This document shows positions 36,264 to 43,431 of a stretch of DNA of 64,000 nt, in pieces (the first letter of the stretch is position 1; every line of letters begins with the position of its first letter). The DNA comes from REEP01 sp964517265 (GTDB taxonomy: Bacteria; Pseudomonadota; Alphaproteobacteria; Rhodospirillales; Defluviicoccaceae). The position numbers and the translations under genes were made by a program. Under the pieces are notes generated by a model, which was not told the DNA's origin, did not search any database, and saw nothing but the letters and a program-made list of their open reading frames with translations. Location: positions 124,001 to 188,000 of the forward strand of contig CAZFBS010000003.1 in the NCBI GenBank assembly GCA_964517265.1, in the 5' to 3' direction.

Positions 36264-37717
36264 CCGATCACCGCATCACCGCCGAAGTCACTTCCGCCGC
36301 TCCGACCGGATCCCCCGCCGAATCCCCGGCGAAAACCTTGGCGAAAACCTTGGCGAAAACCCTGGCGAAATCATGCACCATCAATCCGCTGAAGGTGAGC
36401 CCCGCCCTTGGTGGCGCTCTCGCGTTCCTTGGCATCGAGCGCTGTCTGCCGGTATTGCATGGTGCTCAGGGCTGCACCGCGTTCGCGCTGGTTCTCGCCG
36501 TGCGTCATTTCCGCGAGACCATCCCGCTGCAGACGACGGCGATGAGCGAGCTCAGCACCATCCTCGGCGGCGCCGATAACGTCGAGCAGGCGATCGCCAA
36601 CATTTATGAGCGGGCGCGCCCGCGCCTGATCGGTATCTGCTCGACCGCCCTTACCGAAACCCGCGATGACGATCTGCACGGGGACCTCAAGGGCATTCTC
36701 GCGCGGCATCCCGAATGGCAGGATTTGAACGTGGTGCTGGCACCGACACCCGACTATGCCGGTGGCCTTGAGCATGGCTGGGCGCGCGCCGTCACGGCGG
36801 TTGTTGAGGACCTTGTCGAGCACCCGCGCGGACGGAAAATCCTGCGACAGGTCAACCTTCTCGCCGGCAGTCATCTGACTCCCGCTGATGTCGAGGAAGT
36901 GCGCGAACTCATCGAGGGGTTCGGGCTGAGGCCGATCGTTCTGCCCGATCTCGGCGGCTCTCTCGATGGCCATGTGCCCCGGTCTTATGTCCCGACCAGC
37001 CTTGGCGGGACACCTTGCGAACTCGTTGCCGGAATGGGCGAATCAGCATTTACCCTTGCGATCGGCGAACAGATGCGTCCCGCTGCCGAGGCCTTGGCGA
37101 CGCGGAGCGGTGTGCCGTTCCAGGTGTTCGACAGCCTGACGGGTCTGGAGGCGGTGGATGCTCTGGTCTCCACCTTGATGACGCTCAGCGGGACATCGCC
37201 GCCGGAGCGGCTGCGGCGCGCACGCAGTCAGCTCGTCGACGCGATGCTCGACGGCCATTTTTTCTTCTCCGGGCGCAGCGTTGCCGTCGCCGGCGATCCC
37301 GACCTCGTGCTGGCGCTCAGTCGCTTCCTCGACGAGATGGGCTGCGATATCGCGGCAGCGGTGACAACGGCCCGCAGCGCCGCATCCCAGCGGATTCCGG
37401 CGGCGAACGTCGCGATCGGCGATCTCGATGATCTGGAACGCACGGTGGAGGCTTGCGATCTTCTCGTCGCCAATTCCCACGCCGTCGATGCCGCGGCACG
37501 CCTCAACGTCCCGCTGTTCCGGGTGGGCTTCCCGATCTACGACCGCCTCGGCGCGGCGCAGCGGGTCAGCGTCGGATACCGGGGCACCCGCGACCTTATT
37601 TTCGCAATCGGCAATCTGTTGATGGACCGCCAGCCGGCAGACGCGCACGCCCTGCCCGGCGACAGACGCGAAGGAAACAGCGATGAGCACAGTGATGCGC
37701 CGGCTGCGGCTGGTTGA
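36260..37717 (+). CDS. nifN: Nitrogenase FeMo-cofactor scaffold protein NifN
   Basis: NifK paralogue and partner of NifE, 485 residues. Typical segments are CTINPLKVSPALGGALAFLG, VLHGAQGCTAFALV, FRETIPLQTTAMSE, ILGGADNVEQAI and the late FPIYDRLGAAQRVSVGYRG. Start ATG overlaps the nifE stop. Residues about 24-36 are an AKTL tetrapeptide repeated three times, encoded by a 12-bp tandem repeat at 36329-36364; this lies upstream of the conserved core. The C-terminal tail runs into nifX, whose start at 37683 overlaps by 35 bases. Confidence 0.96.
   Translation: MTDHRITAEVTSAAPTGSPAESPAKTLAKTLAKTLAKSCTINPLKVSPALGGALAFLGIERCLPVLHGAQGCTAFALVLAVRHFRETIPLQTTAMSELSTILGGADNVEQAIANIYERARPRLIGICSTALTETRDDDLHGDLKGILARHPEWQDLNVVLAPTPDYAGGLEHGWARAVTAVVEDLVEHPRGRKILRQVNLLAGSHLTPADVEEVRELIEGFGLRPIVLPDLGGSLDGHVPRSYVPTSLGGTPCELVAGMGESAFTLAIGEQMRPAAEALATRSGVPFQVFDSLTGLEAVDALVSTLMTLSGTSPPERLRRARSQLVDAMLDGHFFFSGRSVAVAGDPDLVLALSRFLDEMGCDIAAAVTTARSAASQRIPAANVAIGDLDDLERTVEACDLLVANSHAVDAAARLNVPLFRVGFPIYDRLGAAQRVSVGYRGTRDLIFAIGNLLMDRQPADAHALPGDRREGNSDEHSDAPAAAG
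36329..36364 (+). repeat. Three-copy 12-bp tandem repeat inside nifN
   Basis: Units 36329-36340, 36341-36352 and 36353-36364 read GCGAAAACCTTG, GCGAAAACCTTG and GCGAAAACCCTG, then GCGAAA begins a partial fourth. Each unit adds Ala-Lys-Thr-Leu in frame. Confidence 0.95.
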
Positions 37718-38192
37718 TACGGACGATTCCGCGGACGTATCGGTGCCGCCGCCCGCTCAAGGAGGACACATGAGAATCGCATTCGCGACCCAGGACCTCA
37801 GTACGATGGACGCGCACTTTGCCGGCGCGCGCAACCTTGCCATCTACGACATCGGCCCCGAGGGTTATCGCTTCCTCGAAGCGGTACGGTTCGATCAGAC
37901 CAGCAACGAAGACGGCGTTCATGTCGAAGAGGGCGAAGACCGCATCACGCCGCGCATCGATGCGCTCGCGGGCTGCGCGCTGGTGTTCGTTCTGGCAATC
38001 GGCGGTCCCGCCGCGGCCAGGGTCGTCAACCGCAAGATCCACCCCGTAAAGCTGCCCCGGCCCGAGCCGATCCCGCAAATTCTGGAGAGGCTGCAAATCA
38101 TGCTCAAGGGCACGCCGCCGCCATGGCTGCGCAAGGCGATCCATGGCGAGCGCGCCGTGGATAGGCACTTTCTGGAGGAAGAGGACGCTTGA
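37683..38192 (+). CDS. nifX: Nitrogen fixation protein NifX
   Basis: Carrier of FeMo-co precursors between NifB and NifEN. From 37683 the protein has 169 residues: a short polar N-terminal lead (MSTVMRRLRLVDTDD), then the NifX/NafY-like ribonuclease-H-like domain (MRIAFATQDLSTMDAHFAGA, LAGCALVFVLAIGGPAAARVV). Two starts are plausible. ATG at 37683 has AAGGAAA 7 bases before it and lies inside nifN. ATG at 37770 has a near-perfect AAGGAGGA 5 bases before it and would give a 140-residue protein covering just the domain. Residue-level family matching supports the domain either way. Confidence 0.93.
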   Translation: MSTVMRRLRLVDTDDSADVSVPPPAQGGHMRIAFATQDLSTMDAHFAGARNLAIYDIGPEGYRFLEAVRFDQTSNEDGVHVEEGEDRITPRIDALAGCALVFVLAIGGPAAARVVNRKIHPVKLPRPEPIPQILERLQIMLKGTPPPWLRKAIHGERAVDRHFLEEEDA

Positions 38193-38195
38193 GCG

Positions 38196-38675
38196 ATGCC
38201 TGATACCTGTACTCCATCCGTTTCACCGGCAGACGTCGCCGCCCTCACCAGCGGCTTCGTCAAGATGCTGATCAGGCAGATACGCGCCCACGATCTCTCC
38301 GGGATCTGGGATCGCAAGCCCGATCCGGACCTGCTGTCTTCGTTCATCCTGACGCCCGAGCAGCGCCGCAAGATCCCGATCATCGCCAATCCGGACAAGA
38401 AGACGCTGTGGCGCCTGGGTCTGTTCTACAACGCGGTCGGCTTGACGATGACCGAGGATGTCGGGGTCACCGTCACCCCCTTTACCAATCTTTCTCACGA
38501 AGGCTACGGCCGGGTGGTGCTGATCGCCGGTCGGCTGGTGGTGATCAGCCGCCAGCTTCGCGATGTTCATCGCTTCGGGTTCGAGTCGCTGACCCACCTC
38601 GCCGCCGAGGGGGAAAGCCTCGTCGCCGCCGGTATCGAGGCGATCGGGCGCCATGCCGACGTGGCCAAGGCATGA
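38196..38675 (+). CDS. NifX-associated nitrogen fixation protein (DUF269)
   Basis: A 159-residue protein of the DUF269 family that almost always follows nifX. Matching segments are FVKMLIRQIRAHDLSGIWD, IPIIANPDKKTLWRLGLFYNAVGL, and HEGYGRVVLIAGRLVVISRQLRDVHRFGF. Its biochemical role is unknown. It starts 3 bases after the nifX stop. Its stop overlaps a possible ATGA start of the next ferredoxin gene. Confidence 0.93.
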   Translation: MPDTCTPSVSPADVAALTSGFVKMLIRQIRAHDLSGIWDRKPDPDLLSSFILTPEQRRKIPIIANPDKKTLWRLGLFYNAVGLTMTEDVGVTVTPFTNLSHEGYGRVVLIAGRLVVISRQLRDVHRFGFESLTHLAAEGESLVAAGIEAIGRHADVAKA

Positions 38676-38701
38676 TCTGCACCGCAACAGGGGTTCTTGA
38701 G

Positions 38702-39004
38702 ATGGTCGAGTATACGAATGTCACCCGCAACGGCAGCCTCTGGCAGCCGATGTTCATCGAAGCGATCGATTCCGAAGCCTGTATCGGCTGCGGGCGCTGC
38801 TACAAGGTCTGCGGCTGGGGCGTCCTCAAGATGATGGGAATCGACGAGGACGGCGGGATGGTCGAAGCCGATGACGACGATGCCGAGCGCATGGTCATGA
38901 CCATCGGCGAGAAGGGCAAGTGCATCGGCTGCAAGGCGTGTGCCCGGGTGTGCGGCAAGAACGCGCACACGCACATTGCCGCCGCTCTGGCCGCGGCCGC
39001 CTGA
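38702..39004 (+). CDS. fdxB: Nif-specific ferredoxin III (FdxB)
   Basis: A 100-residue ferredoxin with two 4Fe-4S motifs: CIGCGRCYKVC near residue 25 and CIGCKACARVC near residue 80, separated by an acidic insert, the pattern of nif-linked ferredoxin III. It probably donates electrons in nitrogenase assembly or catalysis. An alternative ATG at 38672 overlaps the preceding stop as ATGA and would add ten residues (MICTATGVLE); ATG at 38702 has AGGGG about 9 bases upstream and fits the family start better. Confidence 0.9.
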   Translation: MVEYTNVTRNGSLWQPMFIEAIDSEACIGCGRCYKVCGWGVLKMMGIDEDGGMVEADDDDAERMVMTIGEKGKCIGCKACARVCGKNAHTHIAAALAAAA

Positions 39005-39017
39005 AGACGGGCCGCTG

Positions 39018-39572
39018 TTGTCGCTGTCGTATGACGCGCTGATCGCTGCCGGCACCGGAGATCCCAGCGAGCGCCATGTCTTTGCCTGCGCCCTCGCCAT
39101 CGCCGAGCGCGACTCGGCGGCGAGTCTCAGCCAAGGTCTCGGCCTCGCGGCGGCGGACCTTCAGCGTCTCATTGCCACTTACTTTCCGGCGTTTGCAGCA
39201 CTGGCGGCCGCGATTCCGGCCGACGCGGAGGCGGGCGCCGATGCCATCGAGGAGCCGGACCTGCGCCGGCTTCTGCTCGATCACCGCAGTCGCGGCGTCG
39301 TCGAGGAGGAATGGCTCGCCGCCATTGTTGCCCGCCGCAGCCTTGGCGCCAATCATCTCTGGCAGGATCTTGGCCTCTTTCACCGGCGCGAGTTGAGCGC
39401 GCTGCTCGATCGTCACTTCCACGCCCTCGCCGTGCAGAACGTGGGCGACATGAAATGGAAGAAATTTTTCTATCGTCAGCTCTGCGCCCGCGACGGTATT
39501 TTCGTCTGCAAGGCTCCCAACTGCGCGATCTGCGTGGACTATCCTGTCTGCTTCGGCCCCGAGGAGAGCTAG
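39018..39572 (+). CDS. nifQ: Nitrogen fixation protein NifQ
   Basis: Supplies molybdenum, as a Mo-Fe-S unit, to FeMo-co synthesis on NifEN. The C-terminus has the diagnostic cluster motif C-x4-C-x2-C-x5-C in CKAPNCAICVDYPVC, preceded by GDMKWKKFFYRQLC. The frame has no ATG at the expected place: TTG at 39018 would give 184 residues and is suggested, while GTG at 38940 would overlap fdxB by 65 bases. It ends the nifH-to-nifQ series and converges on vapC. Confidence 0.92.
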   Translation: MSLSYDALIAAGTGDPSERHVFACALAIAERDSAASLSQGLGLAAADLQRLIATYFPAFAALAAAIPADAEAGADAIEEPDLRRLLLDHRSRGVVEEEWLAAIVARRSLGANHLWQDLGLFHRRELSALLDRHFHALAVQNVGDMKWKKFFYRQLCARDGIFVCKAPNCAICVDYPVCFGPEES

Positions 39573-39631
39573 CTGACCCCCAACTTTTCCGTGCTCAGGG
39601 GTGGCGCCATCCGACGCCAAGGCCATCCGTT

Positions 39632-40021
39632 TCAGATCAGCGTCAACCCGAGATGACGGGCCATCGGCGTGAAATCGCGATCCGCCGTCAGCAGCGCATG
39701 ATTGCGGGCAATACAGAAGGTGCCGATGACAAGATCGATGGTCTTGCGGACGGTCACGCCCAAAGTGCGCAGCCGTCGGTAATGCCTGGCGGCGATCACA
39801 GCGAGTTCCGGCTCCAGCATTGGAACGATTTCAAACCGGCGCAGCGCCGCCTCGACGCGCAGGGCATCGACTTCCGAGCGCACACCCTGCAACACTTCAA
39901 GGAGAATCAAATCCCCGATCAAGAGCGGCTCTGCCCCGAGCAGGACCGACAGCCGGTGGACTTGCGGTGTCCCATGACCGTTCAGGAAATCGATCCAGAC
40001 CGAGCTGTCGACAACGATCAT
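39632..40021 (-). CDS. vapC: PIN-domain ribonuclease toxin (VapC family)
   Basis: A 129-residue PIN-domain protein, expected to cleave RNA (often initiator tRNA) when free of its antitoxin. Acidic active-site residues are visible in VVDSSVWIDFL (Asp5), the LLEVLQG glutamate and TIDLVIGTFC / LLTADRDF near the C-terminus. It overlaps the upstream vapB stop by 4 bases, typical of vapBC modules. It lies inside the nif island between nifQ and ppk2. Confidence 0.9.
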   Translation of the reverse strand: MIVVDSSVWIDFLNGHGTPQVHRLSVLLGAEPLLIGDLILLEVLQGVRSEVDALRVEAALRRFEIVPMLEPELAVIAARHYRRLRTLGVTVRKTIDLVIGTFCIARNHALLTADRDFTPMARHLGLTLI

Positions 40022-40224
40022 TCCGACAGCATGCGGCCGCGGCGACTCTCTTCAAGATTGCCTTCCCACAGCACCTTCCCGAACAGCGTCTTCACTTCGC
40101 TCTGCCGCTTGAGCTTGATCAACACTCGCAAGCCTTCCTCGACGGCCGCCCGTTTGGTTTTCAGGCCGCTGATCTCCATCGCTTCGCGGATCAACGCCTC
40201 ATCGAGTTCGATGTTGGTGCGCAT
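40018..40224 (-). CDS. vapB: VapB-type antitoxin
   Basis: A 68-residue antitoxin. The N-terminus MRTNIELDEALIREAMEISG followed by KTKRAAVEEGLRVLI is a ribbon-helix-helix DNA-binding domain of the type II VapB family; the C-terminal part (WEGNLEESRRGRML) would wrap around VapC. Start ATG at 40224; an upstream frame to 40263 crosses the operator and is unlikely. The operator-like dyad just upstream suggests autoregulation. Confidence 0.88.
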   Translation of the reverse strand: MRTNIELDEALIREAMEISGLKTKRAAVEEGLRVLIKLKRQSEVKTLFGKVLWEGNLEESRRGRMLSE

Positions 40225-40235
40225 GGCAACATCCA

Positions 40236-40265
40236 ATGTGTATAGAATTGGACAATAATACACAT
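40236..40265. promoter_or_regulatory. vapBC operator-like inverted repeat
   Basis: Perfect 8-bp arms ATGTGTAT (40236-40243) and ATACACAT (40258-40265) around a 14-base AT-rich centre, 12 bases before vapB. Position and symmetry match an autoregulatory VapBC operator. Confidence 0.75.
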
Positions 40266-40334
40266 TTCCGCGCCACTCGCCAATACCTTCGGCATCATCC
40301 CTGCGGCCGTCCAGCCGGTCTCAGTCTGATATCG

Positions 40335-41198
40335 TCAGGAATGGCCGGCGATGACGTGCCCGGCGCCCAGTCCCTCCTGCACATCCTTCGGCCGCGGCTG
40401 CGCCTTGGGCATCTTCGGCAGATCCAACGGAACCTTCTCGTAGGGGATCTGGCTCAGCATATGGCGGATGAGGTTGAGCCGCGCCCGCCGCTTGTCGTCG
40501 GCCGGGACCACGTACCACGGCGCCTCGGGGGTGTCGGTCGCCTCCAGCATCCGCTGATAGGCGATCGTGTAGTCCCACCAGCGGCGCACCGATTCGGTGT
40601 CCATCGGGCTCAGCTTCCAGTGCTTGACCGGATCGGTGATCCGCGCCTCGAAGCGGCGGCGCTGCTCGTCCTGGCTGACATGGAGGAAGTACTTCAAGAG
40701 GATGATCCCGTTCCTCACGATCTCGCGCTCGAACGCCGGTGCGAGCCTGAGGAAGGCCTCGGTTTGCTCTTCGGTGCAAAAGCCCATCACCCGCTCGACC
40801 CCGGCCCGGTTGTACCAGGACCGGTCAAACAGAATGATCTCGCCCGCCGCCGGGAAATGGGCAATGTAGCGCTGGATGTAGAGCTGGGTCTTCTCACGGT
40901 CCGACGGCGTCGGCAACGCGACGTGATGGAACACCCGTGGGCTCGTACGCGCCGTGATCCGGCTGATCACGCCGCCCTTGCCGGCGGTATCGCGGCCCTC
41001 GAAGACGACGATCACGCGAGCACCGGTGGCCACAGTCCACGCCTGCAACCGTGTCAGCTCGACCTGGAGCGCATAGAGCGCCTTCTCGAACGCCTTACGG
41101 GATAGCTTGACCGCCGCCGGCTCATCTGGCGTCGCGCTCTCGTCCTTGTCTTCGTTCTTCTTTTTGTCTTTTTCCTTGCGCGTTTTTGCCTTCGCCAT
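40335..41198 (-). CDS. ppk2: Polyphosphate kinase 2 family protein
   Basis: A 287-residue PPK2, which moves phosphate between polyphosphate and nucleotides. Walker A FEGRDTAGKGG (66-76), the DRSWYNRAGVE Walker B/lid region, and KLSPMDTESVRRWWDYTIAY are intact. The N-terminal 25 residues are Lys/Glu-rich. The start at 41198 follows AAGGAGG. Single-domain PPK2s of this type usually regenerate ADP or GDP from polyphosphate, but direction cannot be read from sequence. It interrupts the nif genes and is divergent from the IscA-like gene; a link to the ATP demand of nitrogenase is conjecture. Confidence 0.93.
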   Translation of the reverse strand: MAKAKTRKEKDKKKNEDKDESATPDEPAAVKLSRKAFEKALYALQVELTRLQAWTVATGARVIVVFEGRDTAGKGGVISRITARTSPRVFHHVALPTPSDREKTQLYIQRYIAHFPAAGEIILFDRSWYNRAGVERVMGFCTEEQTEAFLRLAPAFEREIVRNGIILLKYFLHVSQDEQRRRFEARITDPVKHWKLSPMDTESVRRWWDYTIAYQRMLEATDTPEAPWYVVPADDKRRARLNLIRHMLSQIPYEKVPLDLPKMPKAQPRPKDVQEGLGAGHVIAGHS

Positions 41199-41345
41199 CC
41201 CAGCCTCCTTGTCTCGGCAACTCCCAGTTTCGTCAGTGTGACGGCAGAATGAACGCCCGACAAGGAAGGACTGATCGTGCGAGGGGGAGGAGAGGAACAA
41301 CGCTGCCAGCCGGATCGAAGAGGGGGCCACGCGTCGCCTTCCCCG

Positions 41346-41361
41346 TGTTTGAAAGCCGACA
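41346..41361 (+). promoter_or_regulatory. NifA upstream activating site of the IscA-like/nifV/fix operon
   Basis: Exact TGT-N10-ACA (TGT 41346-41348, ACA 41359-41361), about 76 bases upstream of the -24 element. Confidence 0.78.
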
Positions 41362-41435
41362 AAGCCGACGGCCACGTCCGAAAGCCGCCATACGCCGCTC
41401 CCGGTGTGAGACGGACTTATCAAGGAGTTAGCAAC

Positions 41436-41451
41436 TGGCACGGCAGTTGCT
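41436..41451 (+). promoter_or_regulatory. Sigma-54 promoter of the IscA-like/nifV/nifW/fixABCX operon
   Basis: TGGCAC-GGCAG-TTGCT is an exact -24/-12 match. It sits within a perfect 7-bp inverted repeat, GCAACTG (41431-41437) and CAGTTGC (41444-41450). Transcription would start about 70 bases before the first gene. Confidence 0.9.
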
Positions 41452-41530
41452 AACCCTGCGGTCAGAACATCGCGCCGAGACACCGGCACGACAGGCCCGT
41501 TCAGCAAAGCAGGGAGCTTGGAAAACAGTG

Positions 41531-41851
41531 GTGGCATTGACCGAGAAGGCGGCGGACGTCGTGCGCAAGTTGATCACCACCTCCGATGAGGGCGCGACAG
41601 GTCTGCGGATCATGGTGGAGCAGGGCGGCTGCTCGGGGCTTCAGTACATGCTCGGGTTGGAGCGCAGCGCCGCGCCCGGTGACGAAGTCTACGAGTTCGG
41701 CGAGGTCAAGATCTACGTCGACGCCGACAGTTTGCCGATCATTCACAACATGAAGGTCGACTTCATCGAGACCCTCGATCGCTCCGGCTTCGTCTTCGAT
41801 AACCCCAACGTCGGCGACGTCTGCTCGTGTGGGCGCTCGTTCGGCAGTTGA
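41531..41851 (+). CDS. IscA/HesB-type iron-sulfur assembly protein (nif-associated)
   Basis: A 106-residue A-type Fe-S carrier. The three conserved cysteines are present, in QGGCSGLQY and CSCGRSF at the C-terminus, with the typical LTEKAADVVRKLI opening. Such genes in nif clusters (nifIscA/hesB) probably deliver clusters to nitrogenase proteins. The start is a GTG at 41531 (a second GTG at 41528 and a TTG at 41537 are possible). It is the first gene behind the sigma-54 promoter; nifV begins 1 base after its stop. Confidence 0.9.
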   Translation: MALTEKAADVVRKLITTSDEGATGLRIMVEQGGCSGLQYMLGLERSAAPGDEVYEFGEVKIYVDADSLPIIHNMKVDFIETLDRSGFVFDNPNVGDVCSCGRSFGS

Positions 41852-41852
41852 C

Positions 41853-43037
41853 ATGACGGATGCCGCGGCCGTGACTCAGAACAGCGAATCCTCGATGACG
41901 AACCGGGCGGTCATCGTCAACGACACCACGCTGCGCGACGGTGAACAGACCGCCGGAGTGGCCTTCACCCTTGCCGAGAAGCTGGCCATCGCCGCCGCGC
42001 TCGATGACGCCGGCGTTCCCGAACTGGAGGTCGGCATTCCCGCGATGGGCGAGACGGAGCAGGCCAGCATTCGCGCGGTGATGGGCCTGGGCCTTTCGGC
42101 ACGCTGTATCGGCTGGTGCCGGATGCGCAAGGCGGATGTCGACGCGGCCGTCAAGAGCGGCCTTGCCGTGGTCAACCTGTCGATCCCGGTCTCCGATCAG
42201 CAGATCGCGAACAAGCTCGGCCAGCACCGGAGCGAGATCCTCGCCAGCGTCGCGCGAATCATCGCCTATGCTCGCGACAACAGCCTTGAAGTCATTGTCG
42301 GTGGCGAGGATTCCTCCCGTGCCGATCCTGACTTCGTTTCCGAAGTCATCGCGGCGGCCGAGACTGCCGGCGCCCGTCGGTTTCGCTTTGCCGACACCCT
42401 CGGGATCATGGAGCCGTTCGGGGTTCTCGCAACCTTTCAGGCCTTGCGCGGCCGGACTGCCCTGGAACTTGAAATTCATGCTCATGACGACCTCGGTCTT
42501 GCCACCGCCAATTCCCTCGCCGCGGTTGTCGGCGGCGCGACCCACGTCAGCACCACCGTTAACGGCTTGGGCGAGCGCGCCGGCAACGCGCCGCTCGAAG
42601 AGGTGGTGGTGGCGCTCGAACAGCTTTACCGCTTGCGCTGCGGCGTTGCCGCCGAGAAGCTGGCGATGATCTCCGCCCTCGTCGAAGAGGCCTCGGGCCG
42701 TCCGGTGCCGGCCAGCAAGAGCATCGTCGGCGCCGCCGTCTTCACCCACGAGTCCGGCATTCACGTTCACGGCCTCTTGCACGATCCCGCCAACTATCAG
42801 GCACTCGATCCGTGCACGCTGGGTCGCCGGCACCAGATCGTTCTCGGCAAGCATTCCGGGCTGACCGCCGTTCGCCACGCCTACCGGAGCCTCGGCCTCA
42901 ACGTCGATCCCAAACAGGCGGCGGCGATCCTCTTGCGGCTGCGCGCCCATGCCGAGGTAACCAAGGCGGCGCCGGGAGCGGAAACGCTGCTGCGGTTTCA
43001 TGCCGAGACCGGCGGCGGGCAGGAGCGGGCGGCATGA
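41853..43037 (+). CDS. nifV: Homocitrate synthase NifV
   Basis: Condenses acetyl-CoA with 2-oxoglutarate to give homocitrate, the organic ligand of FeMo-co. The 394-residue TIM-barrel enzyme shows NDTTLRDGEQTAGVAF, the metal motif HAHDDLGLATAN, and HESGIHVHGLL near the active site lid; a C-terminal helical part follows. ATG at 41853 is used; ATG at 41895 (MTNRAVIV) would remove a 14-residue unconserved lead and is equally plausible. The stop overlaps nifW by 4 bases. Confidence 0.95.
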   Translation: MTDAAAVTQNSESSMTNRAVIVNDTTLRDGEQTAGVAFTLAEKLAIAAALDDAGVPELEVGIPAMGETEQASIRAVMGLGLSARCIGWCRMRKADVDAAVKSGLAVVNLSIPVSDQQIANKLGQHRSEILASVARIIAYARDNSLEVIVGGEDSSRADPDFVSEVIAAAETAGARRFRFADTLGIMEPFGVLATFQALRGRTALELEIHAHDDLGLATANSLAAVVGGATHVSTTVNGLGERAGNAPLEEVVVALEQLYRLRCGVAAEKLAMISALVEEASGRPVPASKSIVGAAVFTHESGIHVHGLLHDPANYQALDPCTLGRRHQIVLGKHSGLTAVRHAYRSLGLNVDPKQAAAILLRLRAHAEVTKAAPGAETLLRFHAETGGGQERAA

Positions 43038-43411
43038 GCACGTTTCACAACGATCTCGCCGATCTGACCACAGCTGAGGACTTTCTCGATTACTTCGCGA
43101 TCCCCTATGAGCAGCAGGTGATCGACCGCTGCCGGCTGCACATCCTCCAGCGGGCACATGATTACCTCGCGAGCGCCCGAAATGGGGGCGGGGAGAGTGC
43201 CGAGGAGCCGGAGGCGCAGCATCGCGAGCGCCTGCGGGCGATGCTGGAACAGGCCTACCGCGATTTCACCGCATCCCATCCCTTGCAGGAGCGGGTGTTC
43301 AAGGTGCTCCGCGAGGCGCGGGCGGTGCCGGCCGGCGAGCGTTCGACGTTCGTGCCGCTCGAAGCCGTGGCCCGCGCCCGCCTCAAGCCCCGCTCCGATG
43401 CGCCCCGATGA
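43034..43411 (+). CDS. nifW: Nitrogenase-stabilising/protective protein NifW
   Basis: A 125-residue protein with the NifW pattern DLADLTTAEDFLDYFAIPYE, then VDRCRLHILQ-type helix (here VIDRCRLHILQRAHDYL) and HPLQERVFKVLREA near the C-terminus. NifW associates with the MoFe protein during P-cluster maturation. Start overlaps nifV (ATGA) and the end overlaps an upstream alternative start of fixA. Confidence 0.93.
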   Translation: MSTFHNDLADLTTAEDFLDYFAIPYEQQVIDRCRLHILQRAHDYLASARNGGGESAEEPEAQHRERLRAMLEQAYRDFTASHPLQERVFKVLREARAVPAGERSTFVPLEAVARARLKPRSDAPR

Positions 43412-43431
43412 GGAAGAGGAGCCGACAGACG

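Larger units (their letters stand above)
41199..41530. other. ppk2-IscA-like divergent control region
   Basis: A 332-base region containing one NifA site and a sigma-54 promoter for the IscA-like/nifV/fix operon, listed separately. No promoter toward ppk2 could be assigned with confidence. No small gene is evident. Confidence 0.6.
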
